Below are positions 53,969 through 63,512 of a stretch of 64,000 nt of DNA, piece by piece (positions within the stretch are counted from its first letter, which is position 1; every line of letters begins with the position of its first letter). This DNA is from an uncultured Verrucomicrobiales bacterium (lineage in GTDB: Bacteria > Verrucomicrobiota > Verrucomicrobiia > Verrucomicrobiales > Akkermansiaceae). A program made the position numbers and the translations under genes. The notes beneath the pieces are model-generated. The model worked only from the letters and a program-made list of their open reading frames with translations. It ran no database searches and had not been told where the DNA came from. The stretch spans positions 1 to 64,000 of the forward strand of contig CALDZJ010000021.1 in NCBI GenBank assembly GCA_937944055.1, read 5' to 3'.

Positions 53969-54667
53969 TTAGAAAGAGATTGCGAGGATTGCTCCACCAA
54001 TGACCTCTTCCTCAACTCCGTTGATCCGGTCAGCACCGTCAACGTAAGAAACGTAAGGCGAGAAGGTCATCTGATCGCTCAAGGCAAAGTCTAGACCGAA
54101 GCTCGCAGAAAAGTAAGCTCCTCCATCGCTCGTCGCAAAGCCTCCATCTCCGTTGTCGAGGACCGCACCATAAGTCAGGCTCAAATTCGCCGAGACCGTA
54201 TCGCTAAGGTCATGTGAATAACCCAAGTTTCCTTCAAGGAGGATTTGGTCCTCAAGAGCCCCATCTGTTCCGAAGAAAATCGTCAAACCGGCATCGAGAC
54301 CAGAAAAGGAACCAGAAGCACCGAGGAAAAGTTCCGCATCGTCAGCGGCAGTATCATAGGTGTAAGCCGTGAAACCAGCCGAGATCGTGACGTTTGAGAA
54401 GTCTTTTGAAACTGCGGCATAGATGTCGAGTTCATCATCTCCGAGCCCATCAGGAGAAATTCCCCAGATCCCCGCTGACCAATCAAGGCCGCAGTCGCAA
54501 GAACCTGCAAAATCAAGCCCATACTCGTAAGCATCATCACCGAGGTCGACGCCGCGGAAGATATACTTACTGTTATAACCTACGTGAAACTCCGACTCGA
54601 TTTCAGCCTGTGCACTGCTGAAGGAAAGCCCGGAACCAATTGCTAGAATAGTGAATGTCTTTTTCAT
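53969..54667 (-). CDS. Outer-membrane beta-barrel protein, TorF/TIGR02001-like
   Basis: 232 residues from ATG 54667, signal peptide 1-21 (FTILAIGSGLSFSSAQA). The mature protein has alternating hydrophobic strands and turns rich in Asp/Gly (LGYSHDLSDTVSANLSLTYGA; GAYFSASFGLDFALSDQMTFSPYVSY), and it ends in Phe as expected for barrel insertion. The start FHVGYNSKYIFRGVDLGDD resembles the TIGR02001/TorF family. It also has two Cys (CDCG) that may form an external disulfide. Substrate unknown. Confidence 0.7.
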   Translation of the reverse strand: MKKTFTILAIGSGLSFSSAQAEIESEFHVGYNSKYIFRGVDLGDDAYEYGLDFAGSCDCGLDWSAGIWGISPDGLGDDELDIYAAVSKDFSNVTISAGFTAYTYDTAADDAELFLGASGSFSGLDAGLTIFFGTDGALEDQILLEGNLGYSHDLSDTVSANLSLTYGAVLDNGDGGFATSDGGAYFSASFGLDFALSDQMTFSPYVSYVDGADRINGVEEEVIGGAILAISF

Positions 54668-54849
54668 GACAAAGGCATTAAAGCAGTCGGCGTGCCAGAT
54701 CACAAGGTTAATGCTCCTTTATTTTCCAATAAACTTGATGACCAAGGAATCAAAACCAACTCTCCATCAACAAGTTCCCCGCCCCGCTTGAAAAAAAGCA
54801 GCATTTCTCTGAGAGAAAAGCTCAGAGCCAGCTTCACTCTCATACAACT

Positions 54850-57264
54850 CTACCGATGCAGTTCACTACGCTTCTTCTCTAGCGTCCCAGTGGTGACTCC
54901 GAGCCTCTCGATCGCCCCGAGTTTTCTCACCAGTTCACTGGCCTCACCTTTTCCGCTCAGAAAGTCACGATACCACGTCGCCAATCTCGCGCTTTCTTTT
55001 GCGTCCTCTTCTAATAACTCCACGCGGAATTTCCTTAAGCCCACGCTGATGAATTCATCCACACTTCCCGCCCCGGTCTGAGCGCGGCCATTGAAGAGGG
55101 TATTTCGGCAGCCGACATCCGCCTTAAGGATGTGTAGCTGCCCCACGCGGTCTCTCAGTTGAACACTGTGTCGATCGCACGGCTTCCCGCAGTCCTTGAT
55201 GCTCGTGCCCTCACTTAAAAAGGTGCAGAAGACGCAGTGCTCCATGTGAAACATCGGCATGTGCTGATGCAGCGTGAGCTCGAACCATTCCGGCGGCGCG
55301 CTCTCCAATAGCTCAGCCACTTGCCCTTCATTGAGATCGTAAGAGAGGGTGAGATTTTTAAATCCCCCATGCTCCATAAGCAAGGCGGCAGAGACCTGAT
55401 TGGCGACATTGAGCGAAAAATCTGCCACCATCGGGATGCCACGCTCTTTGAAGTAGGAGATTCCTCCGAGATTGCGCACCAGCACACCATCAGGTTCTGC
55501 TTTCTCGATCATTTTAAAAAAGCCCGCTTCCTTAGGCTTCTGAATCCTAGGGGTCGCTAAGTAGATCTTCATCCCGCTCCGCTCCGCGAGCTGAACCGCC
55601 TGTTGGTATTCCTTCAGGTCTTCGAAATCGCAGTAGATCAAGCCCACCCCCGCGCGCGCACAACCTTCCACCTGATCGAGCGTGCGGCACAGCATTCGGA
55701 GCTCTGGCACCTCTGGCACGGATGAGTCTAAGGCAGGCCGCTCTGGTAAGAAGCTTGCGAGCGCGCGCTTCCCATCCTTCACCACAGGCTCTTCTTTCAG
55801 CTCTGCGACGAGGCGGCGGCGCACCCGGTTCAGTTCACCGAGCGGCATCATCACCTCGCCTTCGATGGAATTTTGGACCATCCCTAATTGATAACCCGTC
55901 CCCCCTAAGCGGCCGAGTTGCCCCGCTAAAATCTCCTTCGTCAAAGGCCGTTTTTCCGCGCGCTCCAGTAGCAGCTCGCTCGTCACTTTCTTCCCCCGAC
56001 ACTCCACGACGAGTGGCTGGCCCACCTGACCTGAGACTTGAATGATCAGTGAATCACCCCGCTCTTCCAGCCGTCCCCCCTTCCAGCTCTTCTTCACCTC
56101 TTTCTCCAAGCTGGGATCACTCGTCTTCCATAAACCTTGACCAACCTTCACCCGCTTCCAGTCAATGCCCGCGCGCCGATCAAAGTGAATTCTACGGCCC
56201 TCGACTTTCCAAATCATCCCACCTTGCTCGTCATTTCGATCCTCTCCGGCATCGAAGACAAAGCCATCACCCTTGTTGAGCGAGAGCTCACTCGCCGCGA
56301 GCTCTACCCAGCCCTCGCCCAAAGCGGCGATCTCTCCAGCCCAGGCACCGCGTTTCTTACCCCATTTCCCGTGGGTCAGTTTTGGGTGATTTGTCCCCTC
56401 TAACCAGCCAGTGGAAAGTCCCCGTGAAAACATCATCTCCAAGGTGTAGCGATCTTTCTCCGTGATTTCCACCTCATCGAGCGCCTTACGATAGACCCGC
56501 GTCACCGCGGCCACATACTCCGGAGTCTTCAATCGGCCCTCAATCTTAAAGCTCGTCACCCCAGCCTTCACCAAGTCCGGAATCACATCCACCGCAGCCA
56601 GATCCTGCGGACTCAGCAAATACCGCACCTCCCCCATCGGCACCGTTTCCCCATCGACCACTAATTCGTAAGGCATGCGACAGGCCTGCGCGCACTCCCC
56701 GCGATTCGCCGAACGCTGGCCAAGGCTCTCGGAAGTTAAGCACTGTCCTGAATAAGCGACACAGAGCGCTCCGTGCACGAAGACCTCCAACGGCACGGAG
56801 CCCGCTTTCCGCACGCGTGAAATCTCATCGACCGACATCTCCCGCGCCAGCACCGCGCGGTCCAAGTCTAAGAAAGCATCGACAAAGGCCATACCCTCAG
56901 GCGAAGTAATCGTCATCTGCGTGGAGGCATGCAGCTCCATCTCCGGCGCGATTTCTTGGACCAACTTCGCAGCCCCCAGGTCTTGCACGATCACCGCATC
57001 TACCCCGGCGCGCGCCATCGTCTCAATTTGCGACACCGCCCCCTCCAGCTCGGAGGGAAAAACCAGCGTATTAAATGCCACAAAGCCCTTCACGCCGTGA
57101 CGATGGAGAAATGCCATCAATTCCGGCAAATCCTCCTCGGTAAAATTATCAGCCCGCATCCGCGCATTGAACTTTGGGAGGCCAAAATAGATCGCGTCAG
57201 CACCGTTCGCGACCGCCGCACGCGCACAATCCCAATTTCCCGCCGGAGCCAATAATTCAGTCAC
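54850..57264 (-). CDS. U32 family protein, RlhA/YhbU-like
   Basis: 804 residues, two U32 modules. The first (1-~290) has LLAPAGNWDCARAAVANGADAIYFG, the conserved EVFVHGALCVAYSGQCLTSE and ANRGECAQACRMPY (Fe-S cysteines, ~168-195). A beta-rich middle (DUF3656-type, ~380-510) follows. The second module (~520-780) carries LIYCDFEDLKEYQQ, VLVRNLGGISYFKERGIP and a second Cys set HMEHCVFCTFL ... CGKPCDRHSV. Such enzymes (RlhA, TrhP) hydroxylate 23S rRNA or tRNA rather than being true proteases. It is divergent from the peroxiredoxin gene. Confidence 0.85.
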   Translation of the reverse strand: MTELLAPAGNWDCARAAVANGADAIYFGLPKFNARMRADNFTEEDLPELMAFLHRHGVKGFVAFNTLVFPSELEGAVSQIETMARAGVDAVIVQDLGAAKLVQEIAPEMELHASTQMTITSPEGMAFVDAFLDLDRAVLAREMSVDEISRVRKAGSVPLEVFVHGALCVAYSGQCLTSESLGQRSANRGECAQACRMPYELVVDGETVPMGEVRYLLSPQDLAAVDVIPDLVKAGVTSFKIEGRLKTPEYVAAVTRVYRKALDEVEITEKDRYTLEMMFSRGLSTGWLEGTNHPKLTHGKWGKKRGAWAGEIAALGEGWVELAASELSLNKGDGFVFDAGEDRNDEQGGMIWKVEGRRIHFDRRAGIDWKRVKVGQGLWKTSDPSLEKEVKKSWKGGRLEERGDSLIIQVSGQVGQPLVVECRGKKVTSELLLERAEKRPLTKEILAGQLGRLGGTGYQLGMVQNSIEGEVMMPLGELNRVRRRLVAELKEEPVVKDGKRALASFLPERPALDSSVPEVPELRMLCRTLDQVEGCARAGVGLIYCDFEDLKEYQQAVQLAERSGMKIYLATPRIQKPKEAGFFKMIEKAEPDGVLVRNLGGISYFKERGIPMVADFSLNVANQVSAALLMEHGGFKNLTLSYDLNEGQVAELLESAPPEWFELTLHQHMPMFHMEHCVFCTFLSEGTSIKDCGKPCDRHSVQLRDRVGQLHILKADVGCRNTLFNGRAQTGAGSVDEFISVGLRKFRVELLEEDAKESARLATWYRDFLSGKGEASELVRKLGAIERLGVTTGTLEKKRSELHR

Positions 57265-57394
57265 GCGCCGAAGCTAGCTCCCTCCCTCCCGCAAAGCAAT
57301 CTTATGGAGATAAAGCCCAGCCTGAAGATCAAGAAAGCGATGCCAAAGTCCACCCGCTGAGAAAGTCTGACGCGCCATATTCCTCATCCTCCTC

Positions 57395-57423
57395 TTGTCC
57401 ATTCCCCATTCCTCGCTTATATC
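57395..57423 (+). promoter_or_regulatory. Candidate promoter of the peroxiredoxin gene
   Basis: TTGTCC (57395-57400), 17 bases, TATATC (57418-57423). The start of transcription would fall about 3-7 bases before the ATG at 57433, again giving an almost leaderless message. Confidence 0.45.
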
Positions 57424-57432
57424 ACCTCCGAT

Positions 57433-57927
57433 ATGAGCATCAAAGTTGGCGATTCCGCCCCTGATTTTTCCCTCGTCGCCCTAGGCGATGGCGGTCCCGA
57501 AGTCGTAAAACTCTCCGAGCAAACGGGCGAGCAAAACATCCTCCTCCTCTTCGTCCCCATGGCCTTCACGGGCGTTTGCACCGAGGAACTCTGCACCGTC
57601 TCCGGCGGGCTCAGCGACTACGCGGACCTCAATTGTAAGGTCTTCGCAATCTCGGGTGATAACCCCTTCGCGCAAGCCGCGTGGGCCGAGAAAGAGAACA
57701 TCTCTCTCAAGCTCCTCTCTGACTACGACCATCAAGCCACGGAAGCATACGGCGTGGCCTACCCCCAATTTCTCCCAGAGAAAAATCTCATCATGGGAGG
57801 AGTTCCTAAGCGCTCCGCCTTCCTCATTGATAAAGCCGGCCTCGTCCAGTTCGCCCAAGTCAATGACTCCCCTGGCGATCTCCCTGACTTCGACGCCATC
57901 AAGGCCAAGCTGGGAGAGCTTTCTTAA
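57433..57927 (+). CDS. Peroxiredoxin (AhpC/TSA family)
   Basis: 164 residues. Thiol peroxidase. The peroxidatic Cys is in FVPMAFTGVCTEELCTVSG (Cys ~49; a second Cys at ~54, five residues later, could be a resolving Cys). The catalytic Pro/Thr (P-M-A-F-T) and later Arg (GVPKRSAFLIDKAGLV) are present. Layout is close to AhpE/BCP types. It has its own promoter candidate and a bidirectional terminator. Confidence 0.9.
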   Translation: MSIKVGDSAPDFSLVALGDGGPEVVKLSEQTGEQNILLLFVPMAFTGVCTEELCTVSGGLSDYADLNCKVFAISGDNPFAQAAWAEKENISLKLLSDYDHQATEAYGVAYPQFLPEKNLIMGGVPKRSAFLIDKAGLVQFAQVNDSPGDLPDFDAIKAKLGELS

Positions 57928-57978
57928 ATTCCCAGAATAGACCCCTGGAATATATTTCTAGAGCCCTCTCTAAAAAAC

Positions 57979-58013
57979 AAAGCCCGCCCTCTCCGGAGTG
58001 GCGGGCCTTTTTA
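57979..58013. terminator. Bidirectional terminator between peroxiredoxin and rppH
   Basis: GCCCGCC (57982) pairs with GGCGGGC (58000) around CTCTCCGGAGT. It is followed by CTTTTTATT on the + strand and by TTTGTTTTTT on the minus strand, so it can serve both convergent genes. Confidence 0.85.
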
Positions 58014-58035
58014 TTATCACTGTCTCCTCGCTTTC

Positions 58036-58527
58036 TTAACGAGTAATCTCGACTCCAAAAAAATCCCGCATCACCTCGCGATAAGTATCTTTCTTAAAAT
58101 CCGGCAACCAGTTCAGCTGAAACTCCGCGGGCTGGATCCACCTCGCTCGCGCAAATTCACGCGGCTCCTGAATCAGATTCAGCTCAGGAGAACCCGGAAA
58201 GACACGGCAGAAATAGTAAGTCTGCTCCTGCCCTAAAAAGCGCCCCTTCTTAACGCCCGCCGGATAATCATAACAATACCCTCCCTTTGATTTTTCAATT
58301 TCATAGTGCTCGGGCTTTAAACCAATCTCCTCCTCGATTTCTCGCTGCACCGCGCTCTCCCACTCCTCCTGCGCATCCACTCCGCCCTGCGGAAACTGCC
58401 ATGCCCCCGGATGATCCAGCCTCTCACAGACTAAGAGGAGACCCTCCGCATTTACCATCAAGGCTGCAACATTCGCTCGATACTCTCCCATGCCCGAGAT
58501 TCTTACGGAAAGCTCAGCCATTTTCAA
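58036..58527 (-). CDS. rppH: RNA pyrophosphohydrolase-like Nudix hydrolase
   Basis: 163 residues. The RppH-type start YRANVAALMVNAEGLLLVCERLDHPGAWQFPQGGVD (residues ~14-49) leads into the Nudix box GGVDAQEEWESAVQREIEEEIGL (GX5EX7REUXEEXGU complete; cut here across 47-70). The family removes pyrophosphate from 5'-triphosphate mRNA ends, starting decay. Start at 58527 or the Met two codons later. Confidence 0.88.
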   Translation of the reverse strand: MKMAELSVRISGMGEYRANVAALMVNAEGLLLVCERLDHPGAWQFPQGGVDAQEEWESAVQREIEEEIGLKPEHYEIEKSKGGYCYDYPAGVKKGRFLGQEQTYYFCRVFPGSPELNLIQEPREFARARWIQPAEFQLNWLPDFKKDTYREVMRDFFGVEITR

Positions 58528-58591
58528 CCCACCGCCTTCTTAAAATCAGACTTTGACCTCTGCCACTCTCCAACCGATATTGCTCCTCACG

Positions 58592-59182
58592 ATGAAAGCG
58601 CGCTTCCTCATTCTCACTCTGGCCCCCATTCTCCTCCTCCCTTTTTCCCCGATTTCAGCCCAAGTCAATCAGGGCCAAGGTCAATCACAGAGCGGAAATG
58701 AAGAAGGCGAGGAAACGGAAGGCCAAGAAGGGCTCGAAGGAGTTGAAGATGAGCAAAACCGGAAGCGACGCTGGCAATGCAGCCTTCCCGGCGGCGAGTA
58801 TTCCGTAAACCTTAACTCGATCAGCTCCATCAGTAAGCATTCCTACGTCCTCGATGGAACCCTCCTCGTCACCGAAGTTACGATTGATACGACTGGTAGC
58901 GCGCTCGCACGCTTCTACTACATCGAGCCCATCACAAAGGACACCAACTTTAACGCCCTCGCCCGGATCCAACAGCGCGCAAAAGAACTCCAAGGCCGCG
59001 CCCAACAACGCAGCGGCTCCGCCACCAAAATTGATGAAATGGCCCAAAAAAGCTACCCCACCACGACCCACGCCCGGACCATCGAGTTCCGCATCGTCAA
59101 TGAAATCGAGCTGAATGCCCTTTACCGCTCGCTCTTCCGTGCCTGGGATAGCGGACAAGGACGCACCTTCAGGATTCAATAA
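58592..59182 (+). CDS. Hypothetical exported protein
   Basis: 196 residues from ATG 58592, signal peptide 1-25 (LTLAPILLLPFSPISAQ). A low-complexity acidic Gln/Glu/Gly segment (26-56) follows, and then a compact domain (60-196) starting KRRWQCSLPGGEYSVNLNSI and containing LDGTLLVTEVTIDTTGSALARFYYIEP. It ends in ELNALYRSLFRAWDSGQGRTF. No family recognised. Confidence 0.6.
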   Translation: MKARFLILTLAPILLLPFSPISAQVNQGQGQSQSGNEEGEETEGQEGLEGVEDEQNRKRRWQCSLPGGEYSVNLNSISSISKHSYVLDGTLLVTEVTIDTTGSALARFYYIEPITKDTNFNALARIQQRAKELQGRAQQRSGSATKIDEMAQKSYPTTTHARTIEFRIVNEIELNALYRSLFRAWDSGQGRTFRIQ

Positions 59183-59279
59183 ATTCCCTCAAAAAAAAGC
59201 CTCCTGACTTTGAAAGATTTCCCCTTGCCAATCCGTCTTATCCACACAAGTTACCCAAACCTAACGACTCCAACGACCC

Positions 59280-59819
59280 ATGAAAAAAATCTCACTCAGC
59301 TCCACCGTCCTCGCCGCCGCCCTTAGCTTCTCCCCTGCTCTGCTTCACGCCGAGCCCAGCACTCCTGCGAAACCCAGTGCTCCTGCCATCGAGGAGAAGA
59401 CCGAGGGAGAGAAGAAAGTCATGGAGGAGAAAAAGGCCGACTTTGAAATCACCGTCACCTGTAATGACGCGATGCAGTTCGATAAAAAAGAGATCGAGGT
59501 TCCACTCGGAAAGCTGATCAAACTCACTCTTAAAAATGTCGGCAAGGCCCCCAAAATCGCAATGGGGCATAATCTCGTCATCCTCAACAAAGGCGCGAGC
59601 CTCCAACCCTGGGCCATGAAGGCCATGTCTGCGAGAGACTCCGAGTTCGTCCCTTCTGATGAGGAATCAATGAAGGCAGTTCTTGCCCACACCAAGCTTC
59701 TAGGACCGGATGAAGAAGACGCCGTCACCTTCACCCTCACCGAGGCTGGCGAGTATGAATTCCTTTGCAGCTTCCCCGGGCACTTCTCTCTCATGAGAGG
59801 CAAGCTCATCGCCAAGTAA
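59280..59819 (+). CDS. Azurin-like type I copper protein with a charged N-terminal extension
   Basis: 179 residues. Signal peptide 1-24, then a 30-residue Pro/Glu/Lys-rich linker (SAPAIEEKTEGEKKVMEEKK), then the azurin domain: DAMQFDKKEIEVPLGKLIKLTLKN. Copper ligands are His in KIAMGHNLVIL (~100), Cys in YEFLCSFPGHFSLMRG (~161), His in the same segment (~166) and axial Met (~170). It transfers electrons between periplasmic donors and acceptors such as cytochrome oxidase. The extension may tether the domain. Confidence 0.93.
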   Translation: MKKISLSSTVLAAALSFSPALLHAEPSTPAKPSAPAIEEKTEGEKKVMEEKKADFEITVTCNDAMQFDKKEIEVPLGKLIKLTLKNVGKAPKIAMGHNLVILNKGASLQPWAMKAMSARDSEFVPSDEESMKAVLAHTKLLGPDEEDAVTFTLTEAGEYEFLCSFPGHFSLMRGKLIAK

Positions 59820-59876
59820 AGGCAGCCCTTCACACGGCCACGACACAGGGTCACCCACGCTGAGGGTCACCCTCTC

Positions 59877-60689
59877 TTATAGGAGCCAGCGCCCCTTCAC
59901 CTCTCCCAGCCGGAACTCCGCACCGCCTAGGGAGAGTTCGCGGGCCGTAAGCTTACCGTGGGCTTTAAGCTCACCGTGATTTAAATCCACCGCCCATGGT
60001 CGACTTCCCTTCATGAAGGAGCCGGTGTTGATGAAGAGTTTCCCCGCGCCTTCCCAGATCCCAGCTTGGTGAAAATGCCCGCAGATCAGCACGCTCGCGC
60101 CCTCTCCTGAATTCTCTAAAAATCGTAATCCCTGCCGCCCCATCCCCCTCCAAACGCGGAGCATCTCAAAGGTCCGGCTCGGCGGCCACAGCGCCGTCGC
60201 AAAAAAGTTAAAAGGGACTGGGAGCTTTGGTAAGGGCAGCACCTTCAGGGCAAGCGCGATCTCGCGCGCTCGATCTGCGCAGGCCGCCGCAAGGTGGCTC
60301 TGCGGCTCATACTTTTTCACGATCGCCTCCACCTCTTTCCGGTGTTTTCCCATCTCTCGAGACCATGGAGTGGCCTCATCATAGACCGCATCTCCATGGC
60401 TTACTAAAATGGACTTCTCAGCCAGCCAAGTGACCCCTTTCCCTCCTTCAGGATCATGATTCCCTCTCAGAACCTCGACATTGATGCCCCTCTGCTCAGC
60501 CAAAGTCAGAAGTTCCTCGTACATCGCCTGAGCCTCCGCACGACCGCGCCCCACCTTCCGCTGCTGCCAGACATCACCCGCTAAGATCAAATGATCCACC
60601 CCTTCTAAAATAGGCCGCAGCATCTCAGGGGACTTTAGCCGCGAGGCTCCATGACCTAAATGCAGGTCTGATATCACCCGCGTTCTCAC
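59877..60689 (-). CDS. Metallophosphoesterase, LpxH-like
   Basis: 270 residues of the calcineurin-like phosphoesterase fold. Metal ligands: [11 protein letters not shown] (DxH, residues ~5-12), [10 protein letters not shown] (GD), [11 protein letters not shown] (GNHD, ~75), [10 protein letters not shown] (~95) and [10 protein letters not shown] (GHxH-like, ~207). The layout and length resemble UDP-2,3-diacylglucosamine hydrolase (LpxH) of lipid A synthesis, but no other lpx gene is near. It overlaps the rRNA methyltransferase gene by ATGA. Confidence 0.8.
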   Translation of the reverse strand: MRTRVISDLHLGHGASRLKSPEMLRPILEGVDHLILAGDVWQQRKVGRGRAEAQAMYEELLTLAEQRGINVEVLRGNHDPEGGKGVTWLAEKSILVSHGDAVYDEATPWSREMGKHRKEVEAIVKKYEPQSHLAAACADRAREIALALKVLPLPKLPVPFNFFATALWPPSRTFEMLRVWRGMGRQGLRFLENSGEGASVLICGHFHQAGIWEGAGKLFINTGSFMKGSRPWAVDLNHGELKAHGKLTARELSLGGAEFRLGEVKGRWLL

Positions 60690-61264
60690 GACCCCTCCCG
60701 CTGCCTTACCGATTCATAAAGGCAGACCGCTGCCGAGACACTGACGTTCAGACAGTCCACCTTTCCCTTCATGGGGAATTTGATCAAAAAATCGCACTCT
60801 TTCTCAGTCAGTTGCCGCATCCCCTCACCCTCACGGCCCATCACAATCGCGATAGGGCCCTTTAGATCCGTTTCATAAAGTGATTGAGTGGCGCGATCAG
60901 AAGTTCCCACCAGCCACACTCCCCGTTCTTTTAAATCCCGCATGGTCCGGGCGAGGTTTGTCACCTTCACAAAAGGCACACTTTCTGAAGCACCCACCGA
61001 AACACGCCGCACCGTATCAGTGAGCCCCACCGCCTTATCCTTCGGCGCGATCACGGCATCCACTCCCGCTCCGTCAGCGGTCCGTAAAATCGCGCCAAGA
61101 TTGTTTGGATCCTGCACGCAGTCTAAAATCAACAACAGAGGCGCCTCAACCGCATCGAGAATCTCCTGTAAATCCCCCTCATTCTTAGGGCGAGCTTCCC
61201 GCTCACCCCGCGGCCTCGCATGCCGATTCTCCCGTGCTTCACCCGCTCTCTTTCGCATGCCCAA
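60686..61264 (-). CDS. SPOUT (TrmH/RlmB-type) 2'-O RNA methyltransferase
   Basis: 192 residues. The three SPOUT motifs are visible: [23 protein letters not shown] (~45-67), [12 protein letters not shown] (~135-146) and [16 protein letters not shown] (~165-180), which form the knotted SAM site. The N-terminal L30e-like domain of RlmB is missing; the first 33 residues are instead basic ([19 protein letters not shown]). The substrate may be 23S rRNA G2251 or a tRNA. It precedes the LpxH-like gene (ATGA overlap). Confidence 0.85.
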   Translation of the reverse strand: MGMRKRAGEARENRHARPRGEREARPKNEGDLQEILDAVEAPLLLILDCVQDPNNLGAILRTADGAGVDAVIAPKDKAVGLTDTVRRVSVGASESVPFVKVTNLARTMRDLKERGVWLVGTSDRATQSLYETDLKGPIAIVMGREGEGMRQLTEKECDFLIKFPMKGKVDCLNVSVSAAVCLYESVRQREGS

Positions 61265-61324
61265 TCCTTAAGGGGCAGGCTCTGAAATTCAAAGCGGAAT
61301 TCACAAACAAGCGGGATGAATCTC

Positions 61325-62443
61325 TTAAGAAGATCGACTCATCCCAGAGCTCAGCGACTTGCGCGACCTCCAAGCATACATGAAAAATCCGAGGCCGATG
61401 AGGATCATAAAATAGGAGTAAAATTGCCCCTTCGTGAGCCCCATGATTTCCGCCGAATCTGGCTGGCGGACATTCTCGACCCCAATGCGGAAAATGGCAT
61501 AGAGAATGAAAAAGGCCCCTGAAATAACCCCATTCCAAAGCTGTGGGAACTTGACCCGTAGCGCATAGAGAACCAGAAACACCAGCAAGCCTTCTAGCAC
61601 TCCCTCGTAAAGCTGGGAGGGGTGCCTCGCCGGAGTGTGATCAGCAAGCGCTTGCAGGACCTCTGGGTTTTGGCGCGCAATCGGCTCTATCTCGTTTTCA
61701 AAAACACGGCGCGGCAAGGAAAAGTCCCCATTTAACTGCCCATAGGGTACTAAAATGGGCCCCACTCGCTCAGGATCTGCCACCGCAGCTTGGCGCAGGG
61801 CCGCTTGCAATCCTTCTTGATCTCCCTCGTAGAGTGACTTGGGGAATTTCACAGCCCACCATTTCTGCTCGCCGGTCACCGTCCCGTAGAGCTCGCCATT
61901 AATGAAGTTCGCAATGCGCCCAAAAAAGACCCCAAGGGGAGCCACAATGGCGATCCCATCCCCCATTGCTGGCCAAGAAATCTTATTCCTCCAAGCATAG
62001 ACAAGCGTGAAGATCATGATCCCTAGGATCCCGCCATGCGAGGCCATCCCCCCATCCCACACCGCGATGATGGTGAGCGGGTTTTCTAGGATCGGCCCAA
62101 GGCCATCCCGCGGAATCATGTAAAACAAAACATAGCCAATCCGCCCGCCTAAAAAGACCCCGAAAATCGCAGTGTAAGTCACGACATCGCCCACTTTTTC
62201 TTCCGCGATATTCCATAAATCTCGCCGCGCTAATCTCAGAAGGATCGCATAGGCAGCCATGAAGCCCATCACATAAGAAAGGCCATACCACCGCAGCTTA
62301 ATCTTCTCAGAAAAAGAGAAGATGACAGGGTCTAAGTCGTGGACATAAGCGGCAAGAATCTCGATCACGAAGAGACTCCACACTATCAGCCAAGACTTCG
62401 CAAGCGTCGGTGCAGCCTCCGAAAGAGGGGCTAAAGATGCCAC
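61325..62443 (-). CDS. lgt: Prolipoprotein diacylglyceryl transferase
   Basis: 372-residue inner-membrane enzyme that attaches diacylglyceryl to the lipobox Cys. Family core: LRWYGLSYVMGFMAAYAI, GRIGYVLFYM, VWDGGMASHGGILGIM (His essential) and the signature FGRIANFINGELYGTVT. It carries an insertion of about 60 residues between the signature and HPSQLYEGVLEGLLVF (LYEGDQEGLQAALRQAAVADPERVG, in part), so it is longer than E. coli Lgt (291). The N-terminal ~30 residues are uncertain; an internal start is possible. Confidence 0.93.
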   Translation of the reverse strand: MASLAPLSEAAPTLAKSWLIVWSLFVIEILAAYVHDLDPVIFSFSEKIKLRWYGLSYVMGFMAAYAILLRLARRDLWNIAEEKVGDVVTYTAIFGVFLGGRIGYVLFYMIPRDGLGPILENPLTIIAVWDGGMASHGGILGIMIFTLVYAWRNKISWPAMGDGIAIVAPLGVFFGRIANFINGELYGTVTGEQKWWAVKFPKSLYEGDQEGLQAALRQAAVADPERVGPILVPYGQLNGDFSLPRRVFENEIEPIARQNPEVLQALADHTPARHPSQLYEGVLEGLLVFLVLYALRVKFPQLWNGVISGAFFILYAIFRIGVENVRQPDSAEIMGLTKGQFYSYFMILIGLGFFMYAWRSRKSLSSGMSRSS

Positions 62444-62470
62444 AGCAGAGTGCCAGAGCTCTCATCGAGC

Positions 62471-63427
62471 TTAAGCCACGATTAACCAAGCCGTAAAGGC
62501 GAGGTATCCGGCCACCAAAAGCGCACCCTCCCAGCGATCCAGTTTCATCCGGTGCCACATCATCGGCATCAGAATCAAAGCCACCCCTAGCATCACGCTA
62601 TAATGAACCGCAGTCACCCCCCGGCCCTCCAGCGGAGCGATGATCCCCGCCACGCCGATGACCGTGAGGAGATTAAAAATACAGGAGCCCACCGCATTCC
62701 CCACGATGATGTCGCCTTGCTTTTTCAGGGCAGCCACCACGGAAGTGGCAAGCTCCGGAAGGGAGGTTCCAAAGGCGAATAAAGTCAGCCCAATGATAGC
62801 CTCTGGCACGAGATAAAAGCGGGCGATCCTTTCACCGCCGAACACCATACGATCTGCGCCGATGACCAGAGTGATGCCCCCGATCAGCACGAGGAAGAGG
62901 CTGAAACATAAGCGCCCCTTCCCGCCACTGCGCGCGGCCTGGATCACCTCAGGAGCGATCTCCTCTGAAGCTTCCGGATCCTCCTTCTTCGCCTCGACTA
63001 AACTCGTAATAATATAGAGGACAATCCCGGCGAATAAGACTGCCGCCTCCAGCCGATCCATCACCCCGTCACGCATCATGAGAAGAAAAACCGTAGAAGC
63101 GACGAGGAGAATCGGCATCTCCCGCTTGATCACCTGCTTCTGAATCGCAATGGGAAAAATAAAGGCTCCCATGCCCAGAACGAGCGCGATATTGCAAATA
63201 TTTGAGCCCACCACGTTCCCAATTGCCATCCCTCCGTTCCCATCCAAATTTGCCTTCACACTCACCACTAACTCCGGCGCGCTCGTGCCGAAGGCCACCA
63301 CCGTGAGGCCGACCACGAGAGGGCTAATCCCGAAGCGAATCGCGATCTCAGAGGCTCCGCGTACGAGCCACTCAGCTCCAAAATAGAGTAAAACCAAGCC
63401 GCCAACCACCCAGCCAATATCAATCAT
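62471..63427 (-). CDS. Calcium/sodium antiporter (CaCA family, YrbG-like)
   Basis: 318 residues from ATG 63427, which fits the family start. The two inverted alpha repeats are present: VVAFGTSAPELVVSVKANLDGNGGMAIGNVVGSN (~50-83; core FGTSAPE and GNxxGSN) and LFAFGTSLPELATSVVAALKKQGDIIVGNAVGSC (~215-248; core FGTSLPE and GNxxGSC). The Cys replaces the last Asn in the second repeat. It exports Ca2+ (or exchanges other cations) for Na+. It is 27 bases upstream of lgt. Confidence 0.92.
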   Translation of the reverse strand: MIDIGWVVGGLVLLYFGAEWLVRGASEIAIRFGISPLVVGLTVVAFGTSAPELVVSVKANLDGNGGMAIGNVVGSNICNIALVLGMGAFIFPIAIQKQVIKREMPILLVASTVFLLMMRDGVMDRLEAAVLFAGIVLYIITSLVEAKKEDPEASEEIAPEVIQAARSGGKGRLCFSLFLVLIGGITLVIGADRMVFGGERIARFYLVPEAIIGLTLFAFGTSLPELATSVVAALKKQGDIIVGNAVGSCIFNLLTVIGVAGIIAPLEGRGVTAVHYSVMLGVALILMPMMWHRMKLDRWEGALLVAGYLAFTAWLIVA

Positions 63428-63512
63428 CTCAGGCACGGGCGAACCGTGCCCCACTTCAGGGAAGAGCGCAAGAAAGTCTCCGAGCTCGGAGTAAAAGCGC
63501 TGCTCCTTAAGC